64,000 nucleotides of DNA from Cryptobacteroides sp934698975 (GCA_934698975.1 CAKUVR010000004.1:91231-155230); one strand, 5' to 3'. Shown: positions 6,491 to 16,566, counted from the stretch's first letter. Notes: generated by a model not told the origin, from the letters alone. A program made the numbers and translations.

Positions 6491-8413
6491 ATGGACACTT
6501 TTGATTTTGAGAAATACGATGTGATTGGTTTTGTTCAAAAACCCGGGGTTAATAAGGACCATTCGACAATCACAGTTATGGGAATTATAGACAAAAGCAG
6601 TGATCTCTATATTCCTCTAAAGTACTCTGAAAAGTTAGCTCTTTTCCCTACAAAAGGATGTATCTTCGCTTATGGCATGTTCACTAAGCACCCAGACTGG
6701 ACTGGAGAGTGTGTCAGGATAGAAGTAAAGCCCAATAATAGTACAAAAGTTATTAAAGACAGAGATGACTTTATATGGAACTGGAGCAATATCGAGTCGA
6801 TATTTGCCGAAAAGGCCGTTAAACTGAAAGATTCGTTGGGGCAAAATGGTGAAGAGAACCACAATCTGCTTCAATCTGCCGGTGTATTAGGGACAGAAAA
6901 GACAAAGTTTGTTATCTCTGGAGAAAATCTTTATGAGATAAAACCATCAAGCAGGCTTGCTTCGTACTGGAACCTGTCCGATGTTCGCGATAATCTTCTG
7001 GAATGCAATGGGCATTACTTTGTCTATAAAGGTATTGAAAAAACGGAGAGCGGGAAAATAGACCTCACTTCCGATTCTCAGCTAATTGACTGGTATAAAA
7101 AGAAAATCTTAAAGAAAGAGTGGAGTATAATCCATGAGTCAAAAAGCTTTGAGGCTGTTGACGATATAGTCAAGGGAACCTTGCAAAAGACGAACATCCC
7201 TTCTAATATCTACGAGAGCCGCCTTTCAAGGATCACATCAATGAGTCATAATATTGACCTGACCTTTGAGGAGCTGGAAGACTTGGGGACTAGCCAATGG
7301 TTTAAGGATGCCGTTCAAGAAGCGATGGACAAGTCTATTGAACGCTATATCGAACGGCTAAACGATAGTCGTAAGGACATAATAGACAAACTCCGTAAGG
7401 AACATTCAGAGGAAGAACGAAAGCTGGAAGAGGAGCATCTCCTAAAGATGGAGTCGGAGAAAGAGAGGTTTAACAAGGTGAAGCAACAACTTGAAGATAG
7501 TTTATCATTAAAGAAAGATACCATTGTGGACTTGGATAACACTATCTCAAAGATGACCGCGGAAAAAGATGCAATATTAAAGAAGACCAAAGATAATCTT
7601 GCATCAATTGAAGCCGAGATCAAATCCAAGAAGAACGAACTCGAAAGAATAGAGTCAAGAAAGGATAGTCTTGTGGAAGACTTTGGTGTCATCCACGATG
7701 TCCTAAGTATGTGTAACATATCCGATGCTAAAAAACATACAAAGCCAACCATCGAAACTATCGATGTGGGAGATACTGATGCATATCCTGCTATTCAACC
7801 TTTCAGAAAGAATTTGGAATCATATCTGATTCGTTCCAAAGCAGTGATGATTTCTCTTGATGAACTCATCACAAGGCTTGCGAAGAATAATGTGATTCTT
7901 CTTCCAGACATCAAGACACTGACCTCGCTGATGAATGCCACGAGAAAGTGCAGATATCTTGCGGAGTATGTTGGTGTCGACTGGAAATCCTTCGAAGACC
8001 TATGGGACAATGGATTGGAATCCATAGTTGATTCATGCTTTCAGCACAATTCCATAATTCACTATTTGGTTCTAAGAAACATCAATATGTCGTATGTGCC
8101 AGTATATCTTCAGCCTATATTCGACATGGAGAACGGGCTTCTGACCTTCTTTCCAGGGACTCACACTAAGTTTCCGGAGAATCTTAAGATACTGTGCACA
8201 AGGACTTCCGAGATGGTTATTCCTATAACAGAAAATGCGCTTGAGAACTTCGGATGTGTGGCACCAATAGAGAGGGAGGTTAACCATACTGATGAGAATA
8301 TACGACTTATTCCTGGATATATGACACCATCAATGATGGGAAATCTTTCTCCATACTCTGGAATGACTGATAATTCTACGGAGAGCTATATCGATGACAG
8401 AAATAACACATAA
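6491..8413 (+). CDS. Unknown coiled-coil protein of helicase operon (640 aa)
   Basis: I do not recognise this family. Residues about 1-100 form a globular start (DVIGFVQKPGVNKDHSTITV). A long highly charged coiled coil spans about 270-400 (e.g. KLRKEHSEEERKLEEEH, KSKKNELERIESRKDSLVED). The C-terminal 240 residues are globular, with LVLRNINMSYVPVYLQPIF and, near the end, FPENLKILCTRTSEMVIPI. That last stretch resembles the sensor-1 end of an AAA domain, but there is no Walker A motif, so any ATPase fold would be degenerate. No signal peptide. It overlaps the next gene by 20 bp, which points to translational coupling and a joint complex with the helicase. Confidence 0.7.
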   Translation: MDTFDFEKYDVIGFVQKPGVNKDHSTITVMGIIDKSSDLYIPLKYSEKLALFPTKGCIFAYGMFTKHPDWTGECVRIEVKPNNSTKVIKDRDDFIWNWSNIESIFAEKAVKLKDSLGQNGEENHNLLQSAGVLGTEKTKFVISGENLYEIKPSSRLASYWNLSDVRDNLLECNGHYFVYKGIEKTESGKIDLTSDSQLIDWYKKKILKKEWSIIHESKSFEAVDDIVKGTLQKTNIPSNIYESRLSRITSMSHNIDLTFEELEDLGTSQWFKDAVQEAMDKSIERYIERLNDSRKDIIDKLRKEHSEEERKLEEEHLLKMESEKERFNKVKQQLEDSLSLKKDTIVDLDNTISKMTAEKDAILKKTKDNLASIEAEIKSKKNELERIESRKDSLVEDFGVIHDVLSMCNISDAKKHTKPTIETIDVGDTDAYPAIQPFRKNLESYLIRSKAVMISLDELITRLAKNNVILLPDIKTLTSLMNATRKCRYLAEYVGVDWKSFEDLWDNGLESIVDSCFQHNSIIHYLVLRNINMSYVPVYLQPIFDMENGLLTFFPGTHTKFPENLKILCTRTSEMVIPITENALENFGCVAPIEREVNHTDENIRLIPGYMTPSMMGNLSPYSGMTDNSTESYIDDRNNT

Positions 8414-9224
8414 TAATTTGTTCCATGCCCAGAGGTTGCTCTATGAATGGCTATGCCTTTCTGGCAAGCGGAGCTACGAGGCGATCCGCAAGAATTGTTT
8501 GTATCTTGACGAAGCATATTCGTTGGGCTATGGTTCGTCGAGTGTCTGGCGGCTTTTCAATCCTCTGGTGAAGACAGGTATCGTCGATTATGTGGGTGGG
8601 AATTACTATGCGGCATGCCCGAAGATTTCACTCGCAAGGGGTGAACGTGTTCTTTATTCCAATCCAGAAGAACATAACATCATTGAAGACGAAACTCCGT
8701 TTGTCGGACTGTATATTTCAAAAAGTTCTGAGGCATTCTCCGATGCTAAGCCTTTCGATGCATTATCAGTTCTGCGCACCCTTCCATCTGTGGATAGAAT
8801 CGTAGATAGCTTTCCGAAAAGCATTCAAGATTTGAAAGGAGCGCAATTCTACAGTCACAAAAGCGATAGAGGACTAACGGAAGAACTGAACGGTGGAGTT
8901 GTAAGATACTTTTATATTCCCGAAAAAGTATATGAAAGAGAAGTTCCGTCAAGGGCAAGCAATCCTGATGCCTTCAATCTTGCCTTCTGTTACAGCAGAG
9001 CAGTCAACGGAGAACATACAGGACGTTATTGCGTAGAGTCACATACTCTACGCGTGAACAATTTCGGATTCCCGATAATACTGTTCAGGGTATTGTTGGT
9101 GGAATCTATGCTTAACGGTTTCATTCCGACTGTTTCGGATTCAACCGCCTCGTTTGAAGGCATCTCGGCAAGAGTTACCCGAGAACTAAACAGAATTTTA
9201 TGCAAAACTATCGTAAATGAATAA
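8394..9224 (+). CDS. Unknown protein with possible winged helix, helicase operon (276 aa)
   Basis: I do not recognise this family. The N-terminal 70 residues (LYEWLCLSGKRSYEAIRKNC, then SSSVWRLFNPLVKTGIVDYV, GGNYYAACP) read like a winged-helix unit: helices followed by a hairpin that ends in a GG turn. The remaining 200 residues show no known motif; RYFYIPEKVYEREVPS and RVNNFGFPIILFRVLL look structured. Overlaps of 20 bp with the gene before and 8 bp with the helicase gene after it argue for co-translation. It may be the DNA- or helicase-binding adaptor of the system. Confidence 0.68.
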   Translation: MTEITHNNLFHAQRLLYEWLCLSGKRSYEAIRKNCLYLDEAYSLGYGSSSVWRLFNPLVKTGIVDYVGGNYYAACPKISLARGERVLYSNPEEHNIIEDETPFVGLYISKSSEAFSDAKPFDALSVLRTLPSVDRIVDSFPKSIQDLKGAQFYSHKSDRGLTEELNGGVVRYFYIPEKVYEREVPSRASNPDAFNLAFCYSRAVNGEHTGRYCVESHTLRVNNFGFPIILFRVLLVESMLNGFIPTVSDSTASFEGISARVTRELNRILCKTIVNE

Positions 9225-12200
9225 TCCAGTTAAAATATACAATGACCTCCTGACTGTTTATCTGAAATACATAAACAGTGGTCTCCCATTCTCCAGAAAC
9301 GAATACAATGAGGAGCGTAACGCTCTGATGAGAGAGAAAGGAACCATATCACAGCCTCCTATAATAGAGATTGTTCCGAAATATAAGGAACAAGCTACCC
9401 TGGCACAGTTTTGTGAGAAAGAGGGTGTTTCCAAAGACATCGATGAATTCATCAGTGCTGGTCTGTTCGGCGGAGGTTCCTTGCGTCGCCTTTACGAGCA
9501 CCAATATGAGGCTCTAAAAGAATCATTCATAAACAGGAAGAATATCATCGTCACCACTGGAACAGGTTCTGGCAAGACGGAATGCTTCCTTATTCCGGTA
9601 ATAGCTGATCTTGTTAAAGAGTCTAAGACCTGGGAAGCTAATAGACCAAGAGCGGTCAGAACGTTGATCCTTTATCCTCTCAATGCTCTGGCAGAGGATC
9701 AAATGGTCAGACTTAGGAAGGCTCTCAACAGTAGGCGTTCAGGTGGAAACGGTGCACTCGACTGGCTTGATAAACACCGGAATGGGAACCGATTCTATTT
9801 CGGACGATATACGGGAAACACTCCGGTAAGCGGAACAAGAGACAAAGCCGCTTCAAAGTTGCTTGAGGAAAAGAGAAGTCTTACAGCGGACTGGAACGCG
9901 GCAAAGGAGGCCTTAGAACATAACGGCAGTGAAGAGCTTATTTATCACGTTCCATGTATGGAAGCCGATTCGGCTGAAATGTGGGACAGATTCTCCATGC
10001 AGAAGTCTGCACCGGACATACTCATCACAAATTACAGCATGCTGAATATCATCTTGATGCGTGATATTGAGAATCCAATCTTCGAAAGTACGAAAGAATG
10101 GCTGCAGGAGAGTCCCGATCATGTCTTTCATCTCGTCATAGATGAACTCCACACATATCGCGGAACGGCAGGTACCGAGGTGGCGTATCTTATCCGCGTA
10201 CTTTTGGACCGCCTTGGGCTAACTCCGGATTCTCCTCAGGTACAGTTCTTGGCATCAAGTGCATCAATGGAGGAGGATGTACAGACTGTCGATTATCTCA
10301 GCGAATTCTTCGGTGTGGAGAGGGCGAGGTTCAGATCCTCTTTCAGAATAATAAGCAATCCTAAAATTCCCGCTTTCCCGAGACCGGGAACTATTCTTCC
10401 ATATAAACTACTCGAAGATTATGCGCAAACTTCGGTTGCTGAGGCAGACAGAGACCATGCTCTGTTCAAAGGAGGAGATTGCAGTGATTTCTATGCTCTT
10501 ACAGAGAAATACAAACTCACCGAATGGTTGAAATACTGTCTCAGTGTTGATGGAAACATCATAGCTCGCGATATAGTGAAGATGTCCGAAAAATTGGATG
10601 AGGGCGATTATGACCGTGTGTCCATTATCTCTGCCATTCTTCAAATTATATGCAGGAGCGAGAAGAATGGTCAGTTCATCATGCCGATAAGGGTCCACTT
10701 TTTTTTCAGAAGCGTAAACGGCCTTTGGGCATGTTCTTGCAAGGAGTGCACGCAAATCCCTGCCGCGAACAGATTCCCAGAAAGATACATTGGGCGATTC
10801 TATAAACGGCCGCGAACAAACTGCGATTGTGGGAATAAAGTACTGGAACTTCTTGTATGCGAGAACTGTGGAGAAGTTTATTTGGGAGGATATTTGACAA
10901 AGAAGGAAGACAAGACCTACATCACGGTTGAGAAGCCTATTTCAGAAGAATCCTGTAGTTACGGTGTACTATGGAAGCGACCGAAAGATGGAATTCTAGA
11001 TGGATGGATATGTGTTGACTTTGACCCTTTTCTAGGAGAATTAAAGAAAAATCCAGATGGTACGTACTGTTTTAGGAGACAAGAAAATGCGGATACACAG
11101 TACCCAAGTAAATGTCCACAATGTGAAATATCTTACAAGGTTAACGACAAGAACAGTATTACACCAATAAGACGGCACTCAACAGGTCTTCAAAAGGTCA
11201 ATCAAATTCTTGCAGATGGTTTAATCAGAACAATGAAGAATGCCGGTGAGTCAAACTCAAAGGTCGTACTCTTCTCTGATAGCCGTCAGGCTGCAGCAAA
11301 ACTCTCAGCTGGAATCGAGCTTGACCATTTCCGTGATGTTCTCAGATGGGTTATGTTGAAGGCACTTAATAGCGACAGCCGTGACATCGAGTTTCTGAAA
11401 AAGATACGTTCCAAGAAACGGGCAGAACTGAACGAAGATGAAATACGAGAATTCAAGCGTCTTGGACAAGAGAGAATCTATCGTGATATTACTACGTATA
11501 TCGGATATGAATGGGACGGTTGGGCGGATGCTGAGCAAACGGCAAAACTGAATGAATACTTCAACTCGACAGGAGGCGTGAGACTTGACAACATCGAAGA
11601 CAAGGTATTCTATTCAATGGTAGGCATCGGGGTCAATCCGGCTGGGCCTAAACCGAGTGTCAACTACGACCAACGCGCTGGATCATGGGATGAACTCTTT
11701 GACTTCAATGAATGCAAGGCGAAATCCGACCTCGGAGATGCAAAGAATGGGTTCCTTGATAAGATTCGTTTTGCCAACAGGAATGAACAACTTGCCAGTA
11801 TGTTCGCAAACAAAAATAAGTCATTCGAGGACTTGAAACTGGGCTACTTGATGCCTACTGATCCAGCACTTGACAGCACTTATGAAGAAGTTCTGTGTTC
11901 AGTAATCAGAATTCTCGGCTCACGAAGACGCGTTGTCGGTCTGCCTTCCAAATATCCAATAGGTGAGAGTTTTCCTCAACAAGCCATTGATTATGTGAAG
12001 AAAGCTTACAATATCTCCAATCGTAAGGAATTGACCGAGACCAGGAATAAGATAACAAAAGAGTTGCGTGACAGGCATATCATAGATGCCAGATCGGTAG
12101 CTCTCACAGGAGAGGGAATTTCATTTTCACGATCGAAGGTCGGTGATAGATATTGGAAATGCTCCGTGTGCGGATCAGTTCATCTGCATCATTCTGCTGG

Positions 12201-14406
12201 TGTTTGCATCAACTGTTTTGCGACTCTTGATAATCCGTCCACCCTTACGGAGAAGGATTTCTCAGATCCTTCTGACTACTATCTGACACTTTTGAATACG
12301 ACAGATAAGATTTACCGTCTACACTGCGAAGAACTGACCGGACAGACATCAAAGAAGGACGCAAGAATGCGGCAACGTCTCTTTCAAGATATTTTCCTCG
12401 AGAATGAGAATCCACTCGTTGATGGCATTGACCTATTGAGTGTGACTACTACTATGGAAGCCGGTGTGGATATCGGTTCGCTGTCGGCTGTTATGCTCGG
12501 GAATGTACCGCCCCAGAGGTTCAATTACCAGCAGCGAGTAGGACGGGCTGGACGACGGGGTAATCCACTGTCGATAGCCTTGACAGTCGCCAGAGGAACA
12601 AGTCACGATATTACCCATTTTCTGGAAACAGAGCGGATGGTCTCTGATACGCCAAAACCACCTTACCTTGAGGTGAGGACCTTGGAGATAGCAGAAAGAA
12701 TAGTCAACAAGGAGGTGCTACATCAAGCTTTCGGAGACTCTTCTTATGAATCGACAGACAGTGTCCACGGCAGTTTTGGGAAAGCAGTTGATTGGCCAAA
12801 ACACAAAGATGACGTGTCGCTATGGATTTGCTCTAATGAAGACAAAATAAGACACATTATCTCCACTGTGGCAAGAGGCACCAGCCTTTCCGATAAGCAA
12901 AAGGTGGAAATGTTCTCCTTCATTAACAACGGCCTCGTGGATAGAATTACCGAGATTGCAGAGAGCGGCGACTATACTCAAAACAACCTCAGCGAGAGGC
13001 TTGCAAACGCTGGATTGCTGCCAATGTTCGGATTCCCGACAAGAACAAGGAATCTTTACCTCAGTTCTCCAAACAAGCTTCCTTGGGATGATGTCGTTAC
13101 CAGAGATATCGAAATGGCACTGAACACATTTGCACCCGGCCATGAGATTGTAAAGGACAAGAAGGTGTACAAAGCTGTCGGAGTCGTTGAGTATGAATAT
13201 AATAAATCTCATATCGTTTCTCCGAAATTTAACTCCTTAAACAGTAAGAAGCCCCTTCATCGTTGTCTGTCATGCGGTTTCACGACTATCAGAGCCGAGG
13301 GCAAAGATGAGAAATGTCCTGTCTGCGGTAAAATTATGGAGTCTGTTGAAATCTGTTCACCGCTTGGTTTCTGTGTTGACTACCATAAGCCAAGCGAAGA
13401 TTTCAACGGTAGTTTTGATTGGTACTCTCCTAACAGTGACATAAAACTTGATTGCGAGGAAGTGCTGGTTGAATGCCCGAATGTAAAGAACCTCGTGATA
13501 AAGAATAATTTCACTCCATCACAAGGTTTGGTTTATATGGTGAATGATAACAATGGCGATTTATACAGGTTGGGCAAAAATACTGCCGGCATATATATAT
13601 CAAGGGACGCATATTCGCAAGAAGAGTCTGAGACTATGAAATTGGATTTTGAGACGAAATATGCATTTGTCGCCTCAAAGACAACAGGAGTGTTGTCGCT
13701 CTCATTGGATAGAGTCGGTGACAGAATCAGTCTTGATTCTATTAATGATACGAACTGCAATAGCTTTGCGGTAAGAGCCGCTTTTCTTTCTTGGGGATAT
13801 CTCGTGAGGAAGTCAATAGCGAGTTACCTTGACATCGACTCATCTGAACTGAATGTTGGCTATTATATTTCCAAATTCACGAAAAAACCAGGAATATTTA
13901 TGGTCGAGAAGTTGGAGAACGGTGCTGGATATTGTAACTATCTCTGTGGGAAAAGGTATCCGGAAGTGCCTTACAAAGCAATCATAGAACCGCTTTCCGA
14001 AGGAGGAGAAATCTACAATCAACTTTGCGCGAAGAAACATATAGCGGAATGCACATCTTCCTGCTATGACTGCATAAGGGACTATTCCAATCAGAACTTG
14101 CATAATATTCTTGATTGGCGGTTGGGTCTTGATTTGGCCAGATTGGCGGCTGATCCAGATGCTAAGATCGGCTTGGATGTGGACTATTGGTGTGATTTCG
14201 TAAACGTCACACTAAATAATATACTTCGTCTCCGAGGATTCTCTCTTCAGCCAGAGAAAGGTATGTTGTTAGGAACGGATATTGATGGGAAACCTTGCTG
14301 TGTGGTACATCCTCTCTGGAAATCATCCTATTGCTATGAGAATGCAGGTGTAATGCCTGATGCAATAAGAGTAATCTCCGCTTTTGATGTTCCGAGATTA
14401 AAGTAA
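9217..14406 (+). CDS. Giant DEAD/DEAH-type helicase with DUF1998 domain (1729 aa)
   Basis: Superfamily 2 helicase of the class found in defence systems such as Druantia (DruE) and DISARM. Visible motifs: Q-like LYEHQYEAL (92-100); motif I TTGTGSGKTE (113-122); motif Ia LILYPLNALAEDQ (150-162); ITNYSML (270-276); motif II VIDELH (307-312); motif III SAS (348-350). The second RecA lobe starts around KVVLFSDSRQAA (about 687) and reaches motifs V-VI, TTTMEAGVDIG and QQRVGRAGRRG (about 1077-1113). Cys-pair zinc ribbons lie near 538-560, 632, 980-1000 and 1348-1372. The DUF1998 C-terminus is marked by SSCYDCIRDYSNQNLHN (about 1610-1630). It is last in the operon and overlaps the preceding gene by 8 bp. 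No methyltransferase, phospholipase D or DruA-D gene is beside it, so the system type is open. Confidence 0.92.
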   Translation: MNNPVKIYNDLLTVYLKYINSGLPFSRNEYNEERNALMREKGTISQPPIIEIVPKYKEQATLAQFCEKEGVSKDIDEFISAGLFGGGSLRRLYEHQYEALKESFINRKNIIVTTGTGSGKTECFLIPVIADLVKESKTWEANRPRAVRTLILYPLNALAEDQMVRLRKALNSRRSGGNGALDWLDKHRNGNRFYFGRYTGNTPVSGTRDKAASKLLEEKRSLTADWNAAKEALEHNGSEELIYHVPCMEADSAEMWDRFSMQKSAPDILITNYSMLNIILMRDIENPIFESTKEWLQESPDHVFHLVIDELHTYRGTAGTEVAYLIRVLLDRLGLTPDSPQVQFLASSASMEEDVQTVDYLSEFFGVERARFRSSFRIISNPKIPAFPRPGTILPYKLLEDYAQTSVAEADRDHALFKGGDCSDFYALTEKYKLTEWLKYCLSVDGNIIARDIVKMSEKLDEGDYDRVSIISAILQIICRSEKNGQFIMPIRVHFFFRSVNGLWACSCKECTQIPAANRFPERYIGRFYKRPRTNCDCGNKVLELLVCENCGEVYLGGYLTKKEDKTYITVEKPISEESCSYGVLWKRPKDGILDGWICVDFDPFLGELKKNPDGTYCFRRQENADTQYPSKCPQCEISYKVNDKNSITPIRRHSTGLQKVNQILADGLIRTMKNAGESNSKVVLFSDSRQAAAKLSAGIELDHFRDVLRWVMLKALNSDSRDIEFLKKIRSKKRAELNEDEIREFKRLGQERIYRDITTYIGYEWDGWADAEQTAKLNEYFNSTGGVRLDNIEDKVFYSMVGIGVNPAGPKPSVNYDQRAGSWDELFDFNECKAKSDLGDAKNGFLDKIRFANRNEQLASMFANKNKSFEDLKLGYLMPTDPALDSTYEEVLCSVIRILGSRRRVVGLPSKYPIGESFPQQAIDYVKKAYNISNRKELTETRNKITKELRDRHIIDARSVALTGEGISFSRSKVGDRYWKCSVCGSVHLHHSAGVCINCFATLDNPSTLTEKDFSDPSDYYLTLLNTTDKIYRLHCEELTGQTSKKDARMRQRLFQDIFLENENPLVDGIDLLSVTTTMEAGVDIGSLSAVMLGNVPPQRFNYQQRVGRAGRRGNPLSIALTVARGTSHDITHFLETERMVSDTPKPPYLEVRTLEIAERIVNKEVLHQAFGDSSYESTDSVHGSFGKAVDWPKHKDDVSLWICSNEDKIRHIISTVARGTSLSDKQKVEMFSFINNGLVDRITEIAESGDYTQNNLSERLANAGLLPMFGFPTRTRNLYLSSPNKLPWDDVVTRDIEMALNTFAPGHEIVKDKKVYKAVGVVEYEYNKSHIVSPKFNSLNSKKPLHRCLSCGFTTIRAEGKDEKCPVCGKIMESVEICSPLGFCVDYHKPSEDFNGSFDWYSPNSDIKLDCEEVLVECPNVKNLVIKNNFTPSQGLVYMVNDNNGDLYRLGKNTAGIYISRDAYSQEESETMKLDFETKYAFVASKTTGVLSLSLDRVGDRISLDSINDTNCNSFAVRAAFLSWGYLVRKSIASYLDIDSSELNVGYYISKFTKKPGIFMVEKLENGAGYCNYLCGKRYPEVPYKAIIEPLSEGGEIYNQLCAKKHIAECTSSCYDCIRDYSNQNLHNILDWRLGLDLARLAADPDAKIGLDVDYWCDFVNVTLNNILRLRGFSLQPEKGMLLGTDIDGKPCCVVHPLWKSSYCYENAGVMPDAIRVISAFDVPRLK

Positions 14407-14440
14407 AGTGCTATAGCATATAAACTACAAGAAAAAACAA

Positions 14441-15595
14441 ATGAGCGATGAAAGAAGCACGGACAGACTTGCCCGTTATATAATCTGGACAGCGGCCGCG
14501 GCGGTGACCGTCACTTTCTGCTGGTATTTCCGCAGCGTGCTGGTCTACGTAATACTGGCGGCGGTGGTCTCGCTTTTGGGAAGACCGATAATGAAAGGTC
14601 TGAGGCACATCAAGATAAAGGGGAGAAGCGTCCCGGACTGGCTGCTGGCGATCATCTCGCTGCTGCTGATTCTGGTCATATTCCTTGGGATTGTCACACA
14701 GATCATCCCGGTTTTCTCCAGCATCATCACAAACGTCTCCGGGAATCTCCAATCCGCCTCTTTCAAGGCTTCGGAGATCACAGTCTGGTTCGACAAGATG
14801 AACGTCTGGCTGATTGACAGGATACCGGCCCTCGGACGGGACTTCAAGGTCCAGGACGCTGTGCTGGAATGGATCAAGAACGCTTTTGACATCTCATCCG
14901 TCACCTCAGTCGTGGGCTCCGTCGCTTCAGCCCTCGGCTCTTTCGGCATAGGACTGTTCTCGGTGATGTTCATCGGATTCTTCTTCGTGAAGGACGAGAC
15001 GCTTTTCCGCAGGATTGTCGGAGCTATCGTTCCTGACAAGGCCGAAAAAACAGCCATCAGCGCCATAGGTGACATCGAGCATCTACTCAGCCGCTATTTC
15101 GTCGGACTGATGACTGAAGTCCTCGGAGTCGCCCTGCTCAACTTCCTGGGACTCTGGCTGATAGCCAGAATAGGGTTCTATCCGGCAGTCGGAATAGCCT
15201 TCATGACAGGCCTTCTGAACGTCATTCCTTACGTCGGCCCTTGGATCGGTGGGGCGATCGGAACAGTCCTCGGGATCGTGCTCAAGTACAGCAGCGCGGC
15301 GGCAGTCGGTGTCTACCCTGATTTCATGGTGGTCATCATCACGCTGCTTGCGGTCTTCATCTGCACGCAATTGGTGGACAACTTCCTGTTCCAGCCGCTT
15401 ATCTACTCAACCAGCATCAAGTCCAGCCCGTTGGAAATCTTCATCGTGCTGCTCATGGCAGGCCATCTCGGCGGAATAATAGGGATGCTCGTCGCCATCC
15501 CGGCCTACACCGTTATCAGGGTCATCGCCGCCCGGTTCTTTTCAGACTTCAAACCCATCCGCAGACTGATCGCAGCCACTGACGACGAACAATAA
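14441..15595 (+). CDS. AI-2E family transporter (PerM/TqsA-like)
   Basis: Inner-membrane permease of the PF01594 family, whose members export AI-2 or other small solutes or act as Na/H antiporters; the substrate cannot be told here. 384 residues with about eight hydrophobic segments: a pair at the start (IIWTAAAAVTVTFCWYF, VLVYVILAAVVSLLG), a long loop, and a C-terminal set with the conserved FYPAVGIAFMTGLLNVIPYV and DNFLFQPLIYS motifs. It begins 34 bp after the helicase stop but has core-like composition, so it marks the right edge of the island. The next gene starts 5 bp after its stop. Confidence 0.9.
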   Translation: MSDERSTDRLARYIIWTAAAAVTVTFCWYFRSVLVYVILAAVVSLLGRPIMKGLRHIKIKGRSVPDWLLAIISLLLILVIFLGIVTQIIPVFSSIITNVSGNLQSASFKASEITVWFDKMNVWLIDRIPALGRDFKVQDAVLEWIKNAFDISSVTSVVGSVASALGSFGIGLFSVMFIGFFFVKDETLFRRIVGAIVPDKAEKTAISAIGDIEHLLSRYFVGLMTEVLGVALLNFLGLWLIARIGFYPAVGIAFMTGLLNVIPYVGPWIGGAIGTVLGIVLKYSSAAAVGVYPDFMVVIITLLAVFICTQLVDNFLFQPLIYSTSIKSSPLEIFIVLLMAGHLGGIIGMLVAIPAYTVIRVIAARFFSDFKPIRRLIAATDDEQ

Positions 15596-15600
15596 TCTTT

Positions 15601-16566
15601 ATGAATATGAAAATGTCACTCAAAAGACTGGCGGTATTCGCCGCCATCATCGCCGGATTCCTGACAAGCGCAAACGCTCAGAAGACATATTCCCCGGCCG
15701 GGACCTACCAATTCGCCGTCAAGGACGGAAATGCATTGTTCCTTGATGAATATCCAGCCTCGGCCGGAAGCGAGACCTCCCTTAAAGGCTACGAGAAGCC
15801 GTCCATAGTCTTTGTCTTCGGAGGCGGATTCAAAGGCGGAGAGCGCAGCCACAAGGATTATCTGCCTTGGTTCAAAATGCTTAACGACGAGGGCTACGCA
15901 GTCCTAACGATTGACTATCGCCTCGGAATGAAAGGCGTGAAGACAAAGGGAGGCATCGGCTCCGTGAAGCAGTTCTACCATTCGGTCAGAATAGCCAGCG
16001 AGGATCTGTTCAGCGCCACCAAGTACATCATAGACAACGCCAAGACGCTGAAAGTCAATCCTGACAACCTTGTGATCTGCGGATCGTCAGCCGGCGCGAT
16101 GACCGTGCTTGAATCCGAGTGGATGTTGTGCAACGGGAAGGCCACGGAGGCCCTTCCAGAAGGGTTCCGCTACGCCGGAGTGATGTCGTTCTCGGGAGCG
16201 ATCCTGTCCCGTGAGGGGATGCCGAAATATTCACAGACTCCGGCTCCGACGGCATTCTTCCACGGCACAGCCGACAAGGTGGTGAACTACGGCAACATCC
16301 GAGTCTTCAACTGGGTTTTCGCCGGCACAGACAAGATCGTCAAGATATTCAGGAAAAACGGTTATGTCTACAACGCTTTCCGTTTCAAGGACCACAAGCA
16401 CGAGATTGCCGATTCGATGGTAGAGACTTTCCCTGACCAGATCCGATTCCTTGAGACCAACATAACGAGAAAGGTCGCCAGAACTGTGGATTCCACAATC
16501 GACGACCCTGAGGCTCCGGTTCCAAGCGGATCGGCGAACCGCAAGGAGATGTACGGAAATAATTAA
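15601..16566 (+). CDS. Secreted alpha/beta-hydrolase (esterase)
   Basis: 321 residues. A Sec signal peptide (LAVFAAIIAGFLTSANAQ) ends near residue 27. Alpha/beta-hydrolase core: oxyanion region VFVFGGGFKGGERS, nucleophile elbow CGSSAGAM (GxSxG), late histidine in FKDHKHEI. This is the carbohydrate-esterase/carboxylesterase branch common in Bacteroidales, acting in the periplasm or outside; the substrate is unknown. ATG 15601 and the in-frame ATG 15607 are both possible starts. Its 3' end overlaps the convergent SGNH hydrolase gene by 4 bp. Confidence 0.87.
   Translation: MNMKMSLKRLAVFAAIIAGFLTSANAQKTYSPAGTYQFAVKDGNALFLDEYPASAGSETSLKGYEKPSIVFVFGGGFKGGERSHKDYLPWFKMLNDEGYAVLTIDYRLGMKGVKTKGGIGSVKQFYHSVRIASEDLFSATKYIIDNAKTLKVNPDNLVICGSSAGAMTVLESEWMLCNGKATEALPEGFRYAGVMSFSGAILSREGMPKYSQTPAPTAFFHGTADKVVNYGNIRVFNWVFAGTDKIVKIFRKNGYVYNAFRFKDHKHEIADSMVETFPDQIRFLETNITRKVARTVDSTIDDPEAPVPSGSANRKEMYGNN

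Noticed and set aside
6491..8413. SMC/Rad50-type ATPase
   Set aside because: A coiled coil is present, but there is no Walker A, signature or Walker B motif.
9217..14406. DISARM or BREX system
   Set aside because: DISARM and BREX would need DrmB/DrmC, PglZ, BrxL or a methyltransferase; none is visible beside the helicase.
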